Shown: in pieces, positions 1 through 9,100 of the stretch | Position numbering within the stretch: the first letter of the stretch is position 1 | Layout of the letters: every line of letters begins with the position of its first letter | Origin: Parcubacteria group bacterium | GTDB lineage: Bacteria; Patescibacteriota; Minisyncoccia; Phycocordibacterales; GCA-002724975 | DNA: 13,393 nucleotides | Assembly (NCBI GenBank): GCA_002724975.1 | Contig: PBQF01000063.1 | Coordinates: 1 to 13,393, forward strand | Reading direction: 5' to 3' | The notes under the pieces: generated by a model | The model's input: the letters and a program-made list of their open reading frames with translations, nothing else | Database searches by the model: none | What the model was told of the DNA's origin: nothing | Made by a program: the position numbers and the translations under genes

Positions 1-176
1 CAACATCCCATCAACTAATTTCACCATTTTTGAATGTCTTCGTTCTTCACCCCCTCTTCCCTTCTTTTAGTCAATATCAATCTGGTTTCAGCGTCGAACC
101 TAACTACCCACGCAGATTGACACCGATCAGCTTTGAGATATTTCTTATCACATCTACATTTAAAATCAGAGCTATT

Positions 177-1649
177 ATGAAAGCATATCTCTCTAAATCT
201 AAGTTCCTTAAAGGCCTTCAATGCCATAAGTCTCTGTGGCTGCATAAACATGAACCAGAATTGGTTTCTCCTCCCGAGGAATCACAGCAGGCAATATTTG
301 ACACAGGGACAGAGGTTGGCTTGCTTGCACGAAACCTATTTCCTGATGGGAAAGAAATCATATTTAAAGAAGGTTCTTTTACAAAGAAGATTAAACAAAC
401 GAGGGAACTCATTGAAAATGGAGCAGAAACAATCTATGAAGCGACTTTTACCCATAATAATGTTCTTGCCATGGTAGATATTCTCCATAAAGGGATAAGG
501 GGATGGGAGTTATATGAAGTAAAAAGCTCAACGGGAGTAACGGATATCTATATTAGTGACTTGTCTGTCCAATACTATGTTTTAAGCGGGTGCGAGCTTC
601 CCATATCGAAGACATCTCTGATTTATATTAACAATCAGTATGTAAAATATGGAGAATTAAATATTAAGGAACTTTTTTGCATCACAGAACTCATAAATAA
701 AATAGAAGAAAATCAGGGCTTTGTAGAGGATCAACTTTCTGAAATGAATGAAATATTAATGGGGAAATGTCCTGGAATTGATATAGGTAATCACTGCGAC
801 ACTCCATATCCTTGTGATTTTAAAGATCACTGCTGGTCTCACGTTCCTGAGTATTCAATTTTTAATATCAAGCGTTTAAATACCTCAAAAAAATTTGAAC
901 TTTACTATAAAGGAATTTTAGCACTTAGTGACATTCCAGATGATTATGATCTGTCTTCCGGTCAAAGATTACAGGTAGTATCAGAATTAACAAATAAAGT
1001 AGTCATTAATAAAAAAGCTATCAAGGAATTTTTAGATGGCATCTATTATCCTCTCTATTTTTTAGATTTTGAGACTTTTATGCCAGCGGTGCCTATCTTT
1101 GACGGCACTCATCCTTATCAGCAAGTTCCTTTTCAATATTCTTTGCATGTATTAGAAAGTAAAAGTGCTGAATTAAAAAACTATGAATTTTTAGCAAAAG
1201 AAGGCATTGACCAGAGGGAAGAACTTATTAAACGCCTTACATCTAAAATACCCGACAAAGCATGTATTTTGACCTACAATATGACATTTGAGAAAAGAAT
1301 ATTAAGAGAACTGTCAGAACAATTTCCATCCTATAAAGATAAACTCATGAGTATTCATGAAAACATAGTAGACCTCATGGCGCCTTTTCAAAAAAAGGAT
1401 TATTACACAAAAGAAATGAAAGGAAGCTACTCCCTCAAGTTCGTTTTGCCTGCCCTTGTTCCAGAGTGTAGTTATGAAGGAATGGCAATAAGTGACGGTG
1501 GTGTTGCTATGAATACATATGCTACCCTTCATTTAATTGAGGACAAGAAAGAAGTAGAGCAGATAAGAAAGGATTTGCTGGAATATTGCAAACTCGATAC
1601 TTTTGCAATGGTAAAGTTATTGAATAAGTTAGAGGAAGTAATAAAGTAA
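177..1649 (+). CDS. DUF2779 family protein: Cas4/RecB-like nuclease fused to DnaQ-like exonuclease
   Basis: This 490-aa protein carries two nuclease-like modules. The N-terminal half has the Cas4/RecB pattern: C16, then D101, then E114-V-K116, Q132, and a cysteine cluster C198/C207/C213/C219 that could bind a 4Fe-4S cluster. The C-terminal half has DEDD exonuclease motifs typical of DUF2779: D297-F-E299, then TYNMTFEK at about 366-373, IVDLMAPF at about 397-404, GSYSLKFVLPALVPE around 416-430, and YCKLD ending at D474. The frame is open upstream to position 30, but the family normally begins with a sequence like MKAYLSKSKFLKGLQC, so the ATG at 177 is chosen; no strong ribosome site precedes it. 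It is separated from the next gene by 307 nt and is probably a separate transcript. Predicted role is DNA or RNA degradation; the substrate is unknown. The family call is firm, the biochemistry is inferred. Confidence 0.88.
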   Translation: MKAYLSKSKFLKGLQCHKSLWLHKHEPELVSPPEESQQAIFDTGTEVGLLARNLFPDGKEIIFKEGSFTKKIKQTRELIENGAETIYEATFTHNNVLAMVDILHKGIRGWELYEVKSSTGVTDIYISDLSVQYYVLSGCELPISKTSLIYINNQYVKYGELNIKELFCITELINKIEENQGFVEDQLSEMNEILMGKCPGIDIGNHCDTPYPCDFKDHCWSHVPEYSIFNIKRLNTSKKFELYYKGILALSDIPDDYDLSSGQRLQVVSELTNKVVINKKAIKEFLDGIYYPLYFLDFETFMPAVPIFDGTHPYQQVPFQYSLHVLESKSAELKNYEFLAKEGIDQREELIKRLTSKIPDKACILTYNMTFEKRILRELSEQFPSYKDKLMSIHENIVDLMAPFQKKDYYTKEMKGSYSLKFVLPALVPECSYEGMAISDGGVAMNTYATLHLIEDKKEVEQIRKDLLEYCKLDTFAMVKLLNKLEEVIK

Positions 1650-1735
1650 ATTATCCCGCAAAAACCAGACTTTGAATTTTTATCCTATTTTTTTGTTCAG
1701 TATGGGTAGTTCAGCATCAGTATTTTAGCAATATG

Positions 1736-1754
1736 TTTGAAGGTAAACCTCAAA
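1736..1754. repeat. Imperfect inverted repeat, possible operator
   Basis: The arms TTTG-AGGT and ACCT-CAAA pair over 8 bp, with one unpaired A at 1740 in the left arm and a two-base centre (AA). No T-tract follows it, so a terminator is unlikely. It could bind a dimeric regulator, but the assignment is only by symmetry. Confidence 0.3.
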
Positions 1755-1832
1755 GAGCGACGCCATCTCAGTTTTTTGGTTGTTAATTTTTATTAGTGTT
1801 AACTCAAATTTAAAAAGACGAAAAGAACACAG

Positions 1833-1848
1833 GATTTATTAATAAATC
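1833..1848. promoter_or_regulatory. Perfect 16-bp palindrome, candidate operator
   Basis: GATTTATTAATAAATC reads the same on both strands. If one extra G at 1832 is skipped, the symmetry extends by ACA on the left and TGT on the right. It ends two bases before a TTTACA hexamer that could be a -35 element, a usual place for a repressor or activator site. Its pure A/T core raises the chance of coincidence in AT-rich DNA. Confidence 0.4.
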
Positions 1849-1850
1849 TG

Positions 1851-1881
1851 TTTACATAATCTCACATAACTTTATTAATAT
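1851..1881 (+). promoter_or_regulatory. Weak sigma-70-like promoter candidate for the five-gene operon
   Basis: TTTACA at 1851-1856 resembles a -35 box, and TAATAT at 1876-1881 is a loose -10 match. The spacing of 19 nt is longer than the optimum of 17. It lies directly after the palindrome and about 75 nt upstream of the first start codon. Weak evidence by sequence alone. Confidence 0.22.
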
Positions 1882-1956
1882 ATTTGAGATTCTTGTGGCT
1901 TCAAACATGAAATATGCTAAATATCGCCACCTTCACAGTTTTTGAAAGGATTTATT

Positions 1957-2730
1957 TTGTCGATAATCAGCCTCGATTGCTCATATTTTCTGGGAAAAGA
2001 GTATAAAAGAATAAAAAAGCAAGCCTCAGAAATAGTTGGGAAATATTTGAATGATCCTGATGATTTAATATCATTTGATGATTTTAAAAAAGAGGTTTTC
2101 TTTAAATCCGAGATACTCATCCCTAAAAAAAACAGCAAAAGAATTCGAGTTATGCTGCTATTCTCAAATCCACATCCACTTTCTGTCAAAAAAGGTATGT
2201 TTTTGTCCCCAAACAGGAAAAACAAAGAAAATTTATTCTGGCCAATTATGAATGATGCTGGTTGGTTCTCAATTCCAAAAGAAAAAAGAAATCCAGAATA
2301 TCTTTGCAAAACATTTCTCGGAGGGAAATATCAAAGCCCTTTTGAATTTGTCTTCTACTGCTACTATCTATTTCCAACGGATTATCCAGAGGACATCCCC
2401 AAGATATTTGGGAAGTCCTTTTTTAAGAAAGTAATTATTCCGGAATCTGAAACCTGTTTTACAAATACAATAAAAAAATCGAAGGTAGATGCAATAGTCA
2501 CATTCAACAAAACAATATTCAATACGGTATCAGAGGATGGAGTAAATACGTATATCAACCGCCTAAACAGTGGAAAGATAGTCTACAGTAAACTTAAAAA
2601 TTTTGAAAGAGAGACACGTATTTATTTAACCTATCCAACAGGTTGGTTTTACCACAAGAAATACTTAAATCTTAGAAAAAGAAACCTGGAAAGAATCAAA
2701 TCGTCTCTATGCAAGTTTGCTGATCGCTAA
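1957..2730 (+). CDS. Uracil-DNA-glycosylase-like superfamily protein (MUG/UDG-fold candidate)
   Basis: A protein of 257 aa if it starts at the TTG at 1957, chosen because GAAAGGA at 1944-1950 lies six bases upstream; a TTG at 1942 is also possible but has no ribosome site. No ATG occurs in frame before residue 66. Using the 1957 start, the segment around 66-102 (LLFSNPHPLS, then a glycine, then ENLFWPIMNDAGW) matches the pattern of the mismatch-uracil glycosylase MUG, where GINPG is followed by NRFWKVIYQAG. N71-P72 would be the active-site motif. Further along, DAIVTFNKTIF (about 178-188) and YLTYPTGWF (about 223-231) sit where the family has its central strand and the substrate-loop motif (NPSG in MUG). 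Whether it is catalytic is unclear. It lies 40 nt upstream of the next gene and probably heads the operon. The fold call is by eye from short motifs. Confidence 0.5.
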   Translation: MSIISLDCSYFLGKEYKRIKKQASEIVGKYLNDPDDLISFDDFKKEVFFKSEILIPKKNSKRIRVMLLFSNPHPLSVKKGMFLSPNRKNKENLFWPIMNDAGWFSIPKEKRNPEYLCKTFLGGKYQSPFEFVFYCYYLFPTDYPEDIPKIFGKSFFKKVIIPESETCFTNTIKKSKVDAIVTFNKTIFNTVSEDGVNTYINRLNSGKIVYSKLKNFERETRIYLTYPTGWFYHKKYLNLRKRNLERIKSSLCKFADR

Positions 2731-2770
2731 TTCAGTCTTAATTAAAATTTCCAGCTAAGAAAGGGAATTA

Positions 2771-4075
2771 ATGGCTTTTTTAACACTGGAAGACCCGAAC
2801 GCAAAGATAAAAGGATCACGAGACCCGCTCGGCATGGTTCCCATCTGGTCATCCTTTGCCCGTCATATTGTAACTAACCTTACCACACCAAGCACATCAG
2901 TCCGTGGATTTACCACCCTTATTCTTGCGCGTTATTTTACAACCCTACTTATTGAGAGAGGAACAATTCAGAAAGAAGAGGCCCTTGATCTGTTTTTGAG
3001 AATGGAACAGCTCTGCGCGTATGCTCGGTACGTAGGTCATGAAACAGAAGAAGGAATAAGGGGAATTGAGAAAATAAAAGGTCGGTATGAAGAGGGAAAA
3101 GGTTCTGTCCCGATTCAAGCAAACAGGAAAGGAATGATTTTGTCAGACCAGAAGGTTTATGGCCTCTGGGGCCTCTATTCAAGTCCTGCAAGAGTATCGG
3201 GCTTGATAACCCAAGGACCTGTTGGTATAGAGGATCGAACACGAATCTTTATTGAAAAATTTTACTTTCCTCGTTTAAAAGAACATTTAAATCCATTAAT
3301 GAAGATTATTTCAAAAGGTGGAAACATAAATACAAAGCGTGGAAATGATTTTTTTAGAGCACTTATAGGTATTATGCCGGAACAATATGCACCCGCTGAA
3401 GAAGATTTTTACGGCAAATATCTGAGAGATGCTATAGCTGTTAAAACTAATTCAAATGGGAAAAGGGAAGGTTTAAACAGCAGTCAGCAAAATTTCCGAA
3501 TTCTACTCGAAAGATATTCCGATCTTAAATCTCCCCTGAATCGTGAAGAAGTTGTCAAAATAGAACATAAATCCAGAAAAGTTGACAAAAGAATAGCTGA
3601 TTCTCTTTCAAGAATTGGTCAGCTTGAAGCACTGTTAGCTCCAGCTGATGCTCTTTTTGCCTTTCTCCTTACCCAGGAAGAATTTTCTCCAAAAGAAGCT
3701 GGCGGTAAACTATGCAATTTATGGGGAAAATCCGTTCCACATGTTAAACCTTCTTTATTCCGGGAACTTTCCCAGGAAATCATTAAGGCTTCATCTAAAA
3801 AAATCGCAACTATAATGAGCAACTGTTGTGATGCTCTTTCTATAGGAGATTACACTGCCGTTGTAGAAGCCCTCATTGAATGGAACACAAAAGTTATGGA
3901 AGGTAGAAATGCTGCTCCTTGGGTGAAACTAAATAAAAAAGGGAAAATAGATGTCAGATACCGCGGCCTTAATCAGGAAATTCCTAAAGGGGATGATGTG
4001 CCCCTGCTATGGAGAAACAGCTACTTTGTAAACTCTCTTAAATCCATAACCTTTCAGCTCAGGAACATCAAATGA
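2771..4075 (+). CDS. Conserved-looking protein of unknown family, second gene of candidate defence operon
   Basis: A soluble 434-aa protein with no signal peptide or membrane segment. I do not recognise the family. The start ATG follows an AAAGGGA ribosome site. The N-terminus (AFLTLEDPNAKIKGSRDPLG, residues 2-21) and a block at about 130-146 (YGLWGLYSSPARVSGLI) have the Gly/Pro/aromatic-rich look of conserved motifs. Residues about 150-200 are basic with regularly spaced hydrophobics, and the C-terminal 150 residues look mostly helical, ending in a WRNSYFVNSL-type segment. No Walker, HxK, PD-ExK or methyltransferase motif was found. Its stop overlaps the start of the PLD gene by four bases, so it is co-translated with it and is probably a dedicated partner, for example a scaffold or target-recognition subunit. 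That role is inference from position only. Confidence 0.85.
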   Translation: MAFLTLEDPNAKIKGSRDPLGMVPIWSSFARHIVTNLTTPSTSVRGFTTLILARYFTTLLIERGTIQKEEALDLFLRMEQLCAYARYVGHETEEGIRGIEKIKGRYEEGKGSVPIQANRKGMILSDQKVYGLWGLYSSPARVSGLITQGPVGIEDRTRIFIEKFYFPRLKEHLNPLMKIISKGGNINTKRGNDFFRALIGIMPEQYAPAEEDFYGKYLRDAIAVKTNSNGKREGLNSSQQNFRILLERYSDLKSPLNREEVVKIEHKSRKVDKRIADSLSRIGQLEALLAPADALFAFLLTQEEFSPKEAGGKLCNLWGKSVPHVKPSLFRELSQEIIKASSKKIATIMSNCCDALSIGDYTAVVEALIEWNTKVMEGRNAAPWVKLNKKGKIDVRYRGLNQEIPKGDDVPLLWRNSYFVNSLKSITFQLRNIK

Positions 4076-6138
4076 AAATATCAAAAAATGAAATCCCTAT
4101 GGCTGTCTTATCTCAGAAGCTTGGAGATAAAATAGGAGGTAGAAGAGTAAGAGCAGGAATCTTTACTACATTTACTTATGACCCTGGGTTTTTCGAACTT
4201 CATGTTCTTCCCATTCTTTTTGATCAGGCCTTTAGCCCAGCAGATAAACTGCGTCGTATCCAGCTTGAAGATGCACTCCGGTCTGTTGATAATTTAGCAG
4301 TTTATTACGATATGAGTGGGCTTTCGCAGGATGCAGAACCAGCTCAACTCGATTACCGACGTATAAGCATAAGAAGAAATACCGGCTGTTTTCATCCAAA
4401 GGTAATCCTTTTGCTTGTGGACAATGAAGAGAAAGAACCAGAAGAAAACGATGTGGAAAATCTTCCCAGCCAAAGCCTCATTGTAGGAATACAGTCAGCA
4501 AATTTAACCCGGGCAGGTTGGTGGGAAAACATTGAGTGCTCTCATTTTATGGAAATAGAAGATCGGGAAATTAATCCATCACCATCTTCAATACGGCGTG
4601 ATCTACTCGGCCTTATCCAACGTATTCAAAAAAATGCTGACTCGGATGATAATCATTCAGCCCTTGAGCAGATTCGTGAATTCCTTCTAAAACAAACACC
4701 AAGAGACCAGCTCAAGCTAGCAAGTTATGGAGGGATGTTTTATACAAGAATTTTTTACGGACAGGAAAAACTAAGTACGTGGCTAACAAATCTCCGGTTT
4801 CACCGCCATGACTGGAACCTTGAAATCATCTCCCCTTTTTTCGACCCTACGGGAGCAGGTCCTTTAATAGAACTGATAGAAGTTTTAAAGCCAAAGGAAA
4901 CGAGGGTATATATCCCTCAGGAAACAGATGGAACTGCTCGTGTGACTAAACAGACATACAATGAAATATCAGAATATGCATATTGGAGTACTCTGCCGGG
5001 TGAAATTATGCACAGAGGAAGAGGCAAATCTGCGGAACTGCTTCCTCCTCGCAATGTACATTCGAAAATATACCGATTATGGAACAGAAACGAGGGCAAG
5101 GATATTCTCCTTATCGGTTCTGTAAACCTTACCGAAAGTGCACATAGCCATAGCGGGGCTGGAAACCTTGAAGCATCTTTTCTCATCGATGTTTCGGATG
5201 AAGGATACCCAAAACGTTGGTGGCTCGAACGACTGGACGTAGAAAAAGATAGATTCATATCCAAGGGAAATGCAGAGGAAGATGATCTTGATAAGGCAGT
5301 TATAGATATAAGTATCCGATTCGACTGGGGAACCAATACTCTTGCATACCGACTTATTGAAGAAAAAAAACAAGGTTTTGATGTCTGTGAAACAAATGGC
5401 CATTTTCTATTTCAAATAGATAATCCTCGCCTTAACAGATGGGTCGTCTGCGGAGAGAGGGAATCCGAGACTATCAGAACGATTCTTCAATCGACAAGTT
5501 TCCTCAGCATAAAACATGCAAAGGGAACATGGCGTATTATAGTTATGGAAGAAAACATGGGCTATCGCCCTTCCCTTCTCATGCAACTTACCCCGGAAGA
5601 AATCCTTGAATTCTGGTCACTGCTCACCCCAGAACAGAGGGCTGCATTTATTGAAAATAGATTGCCTGGAGATGATCCGTTATTAGTTGATACTACTACG
5701 GGAAAATTACCCGACATCAATACCCTCTTTAATCGATTTTCTGGCATCTTTCACTCCTTTGGTTGTCTACAGAAATACATTGAAGATGCAATAGAAAAAG
5801 GAAGACCCGGTAATGCAGAAGCACGCTTTGCAGGAGCAAAATATGATTCTTTACCTAATTTACTTGAAAAAACATTAGAAAAACAGGATGGAGATCCAGT
5901 TGTAAGCTATGTGATATTTCTCTGTGCATGTCAGCTCTATAATACGATAAAAAAGAAATATCCAGATTTCATAAAAGAACGCAGGTCCAGACTGGAAAAC
6001 CTTCAATGTCTTCTTGAAAAGCTTAAAGCAGTTAGGCGGAAACTTCTTGACGAAGACATGAAAAAAGGAAAGGAATTTATAGAATGGTATGAGGAGGCAT
6101 TCCTTAATGTTGCTACTGCGGAAGGAAACGTCCTATGA
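4072..6138 (+). CDS. Phospholipase D-superfamily nuclease-like protein with two HxK half-sites
   Basis: A 688-aa cytoplasmic protein with two PLD half-sites. The first has FHPKVILL (H108, K110), then IQSANLTRAGW (S142, N144) and E155. The second has NVHSKIY (H330, K332), then IGSVNLTES (S350, N352) and E366. Two HxK...SxN...E units in one chain would form a complete phosphodiesterase active site. PLD proteins next to helicases are usually nucleases rather than lipases, and no membrane segment or signal peptide is visible here. Residues 1-60 (GRRVRAGIFTTFTYDPGFFE) look like a conserved N-terminal module, and about 300 residues follow the catalytic part. ATGA overlaps at both ends (4072-4075 and 6135-6138) tie it translationally to its neighbours. 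DISARM DrmC is also a PLD protein, but this chain is longer and its partners differ. Confidence 0.88.
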   Translation: MKISKNEIPMAVLSQKLGDKIGGRRVRAGIFTTFTYDPGFFELHVLPILFDQAFSPADKLRRIQLEDALRSVDNLAVYYDMSGLSQDAEPAQLDYRRISIRRNTGCFHPKVILLLVDNEEKEPEENDVENLPSQSLIVGIQSANLTRAGWWENIECSHFMEIEDREINPSPSSIRRDLLGLIQRIQKNADSDDNHSALEQIREFLLKQTPRDQLKLASYGGMFYTRIFYGQEKLSTWLTNLRFHRHDWNLEIISPFFDPTGAGPLIELIEVLKPKETRVYIPQETDGTARVTKQTYNEISEYAYWSTLPGEIMHRGRGKSAELLPPRNVHSKIYRLWNRNEGKDILLIGSVNLTESAHSHSGAGNLEASFLIDVSDEGYPKRWWLERLDVEKDRFISKGNAEEDDLDKAVIDISIRFDWGTNTLAYRLIEEKKQGFDVCETNGHFLFQIDNPRLNRWVVCGERESETIRTILQSTSFLSIKHAKGTWRIIVMEENMGYRPSLLMQLTPEEILEFWSLLTPEQRAAFIENRLPGDDPLLVDTTTGKLPDINTLFNRFSGIFHSFGCLQKYIEDAIEKGRPGNAEARFAGAKYDSLPNLLEKTLEKQDGDPVVSYVIFLCACQLYNTIKKKYPDFIKERRSRLENLQCLLEKLKAVRRKLLDEDMKKGKEFIEWYEEAFLNVATAEGNVL

Positions 6139-9100
6139 AGATGGTAACAAAGGAGTTTGTCCGAGAACTCATTGATTTTGCCCCTGCTTCATATCAGGGG
6201 AAAGGTGGATTTGCCGATACTCAACTTGAAGGCACTGTCGCGCTTTTTAATATGTTGCAACGCAATCGATGTGCGTATCTTGCGGATGAAGTAGGTATGG
6301 GCAAGACATATGTAGCACTAGGTGTTATGGGGTTATTCCGATATTTCAACCCTCATGCACGCATTGTAGTAATCACCCCCAGGGAAAATATTCAAAGGAA
6401 ATGGATAAAAGAACTCGAAAATTTTGTGCGGCTCAACTGGCAGATATCAGGTAACAGAGTAAAATCTATCCAGGGTACTCCTGATTGGGAACCTGTATTA
6501 TCCAATTCACTGCTATCGTTTGTCCATGAAATACTCTTAAATGCTGACCGTGACTTCTTTCTCCGCAGTACCAGCTTTAGTCTATCTATAAACGATGAAA
6601 ATTTGAGAGAGAACTTTCGGAATAAGTTCAAAAGTATGGTTCGATGGATCGATATGAGGCCACTTGCAACTGGGACCCCGGAAACATTCCGTGACGCTGT
6701 TGGAACTATTATTAATGCCTTAGTCCCCCAAATTGACCTTCTTGTAGTTGATGAAGCCCACAACCTGAAGCAAGGATTTTCAGAATATGGAAGCATTAGA
6801 AATCGCATTATGGGTCTCACCTTCGGACATCATAAAGGAAAGTCAAATATGCATCCCTTCTATTCCCCAAGAGTGAATAATATCCTGCTGCTTTCTGCAA
6901 CTCCCTTTGATGAGAATTACGGCGCAATTTATAGACAGTTTGATTTATTTGGTTTCGGGAATGTAAAGTTGAGAGGAATTAACAATCATGGTAATTTCCC
7001 CATAACAAATCTTTCAAATCCCATGCTTTCAGATGAAAAAAAGCGTGAAATCATGGAAAAATTAATGGTGCGGCGTGTATCAGCTCTCCGTATCAACGGT
7101 AAAGACTATACCAAAAATATGTATCGTCGGGAATGGCGTAAAGGTGGATATACGTTGCACGATGAACCTATACAGATGGACAATCCAAAGGAACGTCTCG
7201 TTGTGGCGCTCATGCAGAAAAAAGTTGCTGAAATCCTTCAGGATGAAAAGTTCAACAATCATTTTCAGATTGGAATGCTTTCCTCCTTTGAGAGTTTTCT
7301 CCAAAGCGTAAGCAAATCGGGAAAAAGAAAAAAAGATCCTGCTAATGCAGATGAAAAAACGGAACCAATGTTTGACGGTAAGAATCAAAATGATAAGGCA
7401 CTGACTATTGAAAAACAGGGAATAGATACCAAAGCGATTGAATCAATTGTAAACTCATACCGAAAAAGGTTCGGAAGATCCCTTCCCCATCCTAAGCTGG
7501 ACAGGACAGCCCAAGCACTTGAAAACATATTTGAAACAGGGGAAAAAACCCTTGTATTTGTCAGGCGAGTTGCAACAGTAAACGAACTGGCATCAAAGGT
7601 TGAATATTCTTTTGACCATTGGATTAGAAACCGTATGGAAAAAGCTCTTCCCGAGCTATGCGATAAAATAAAGGTACTCTTTAAACGTTACGAACGGGAA
7701 AGGATGCGTCGTCCTGATGAAGTACTTGAAGAAATATCCCAGGACAACATGGAGCAGGAACAGGAAGAGCTTGAAGAAGACCGCCGTTATCTGGACGAAG
7801 AGGATGAAGGAAGTATGGAAACTTTCTTTTCCTGGTTTTACAGAGGAAAAGGACCTTCCGGTTGTCTTTCAGGAGCGGCCTTTCAGCGGAATCGTCTTTC
7901 ATCTACAAGCTCAGTGTATGCAACGCTCTTTGAAGATGATTACGTTTCAATGCTGCTTAACCGGCCAACAGATGTATTTGGAGAACTGGTTAATATCCTT
8001 AACACAAATAAAAAAAAGCTGGCTCAGGAACTTCTAAACCGTGCGTACGGATACTTTAGGAATAGGAGTCAACGTAAAGAAAAATTTCCAAAACTTAATA
8101 TTTATGAATCCTATCAGATTGCATGCCTTGAATGCTTAAGAAGAAAAGGAGGCAAGATCGGAGATAAAGCAAATATCATTATTGAGGAACGATTCCCTAT
8201 TAGAACAGATCAGACTACAGATGCTCCCCCTGGATTTCCTCAACCCAAAGAAATGATCGGGATTGCTACATTCTTTACTGAACTCACCAAAAGCCCTGGT
8301 CTGTGCTCTCGTATTTTCCCTGAGGACAACATAAGGGATTTTCGAGAGAGTTTTAGAAAAAGAGAGCAGAGGCGGGAACTTATTAGCGCTATCTGCAGGC
8401 TTGGCGCTTCCTATATAGATCTTTATCTACTTGCTATTAAAATGATAGGTTCTTTCACCCTTGGCAGTCAGGCTGAAGTAAAAAATCCGGATGTACACCT
8501 AATTAAAGCCTACATCAACCTCCTTGAAACTCAGATGCACAGCAGTGGTTTTCATAGTTTCTATGAACTCGCAAGCGCAGCTGAAACCTTTGATATTCTC
8601 ATTTCAGTGAACTTCCCAAAAGTTCCTTCTGCTCCTTTATGCGAAATAGCAGGCATATACGGAGTTACTCTTCAAAAACAAACACCAGTGGGTAGAATGG
8701 CTGGAGGAGTAAACAAGCAGCTTGTACGCCAGTTTCGCATGCCAGGCTTTCCTCTTGCGTTAATAAGTACCGATGTGCTTCAGGAAGGAGAGGATCTTCA
8801 CACATTTTGCAGGAATGTAGTGCATTATGGTATTGCATGGACTCCCTCTGCTTTAGAACAACGCACCGGTAGAGTAGACAGAATAGGAAGCCTCTTACAA
8901 AGACATTATGACAATGCAAACACTCCACCTACGGAAGAGGAGATGATCCAGGTTCACTACCCGCACCTGCGTGATACAGTAGAAGTTTTGCAAATACAAC
9001 GAGTGCTCTCTCGACTGAATCGCTTCATAAAGCTGATCCATAAAACAAAAGGCGATTCGGAACATAAGGACACCAGGGTTAACGTATCCAGAGAACTTCT

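Larger units (their letters stand above)
1650..1956. other. Gene-free stretch with dyad symmetries upstream of the five-gene operon
   Basis: These 307 bases hold no convincing coding frame and no clear intrinsic terminator for the DUF2779 gene. The sequence becomes very AT-rich towards its right end. It contains an imperfect dyad at 1736-1754, a perfect 16-bp palindrome at 1833-1848 and a weak promoter-like pair just after it. It is the most likely control region of the operon beginning at 1957. Confidence 0.6.

Noticed and set aside
30..176. Upstream in-frame extension of the DUF2779 gene by 49 codons
   Set aside because: The residues do not resemble the family N-terminus, and the ATG at 177 begins the typical LSKSKFLKGLQC motif.
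1907..1945. Twelve-residue ORF as a possible leader peptide before the operon
   Set aside because: It has no ribosome site, no regulatory codon run and no associated hairpin; short ORFs of this length are expected by chance.
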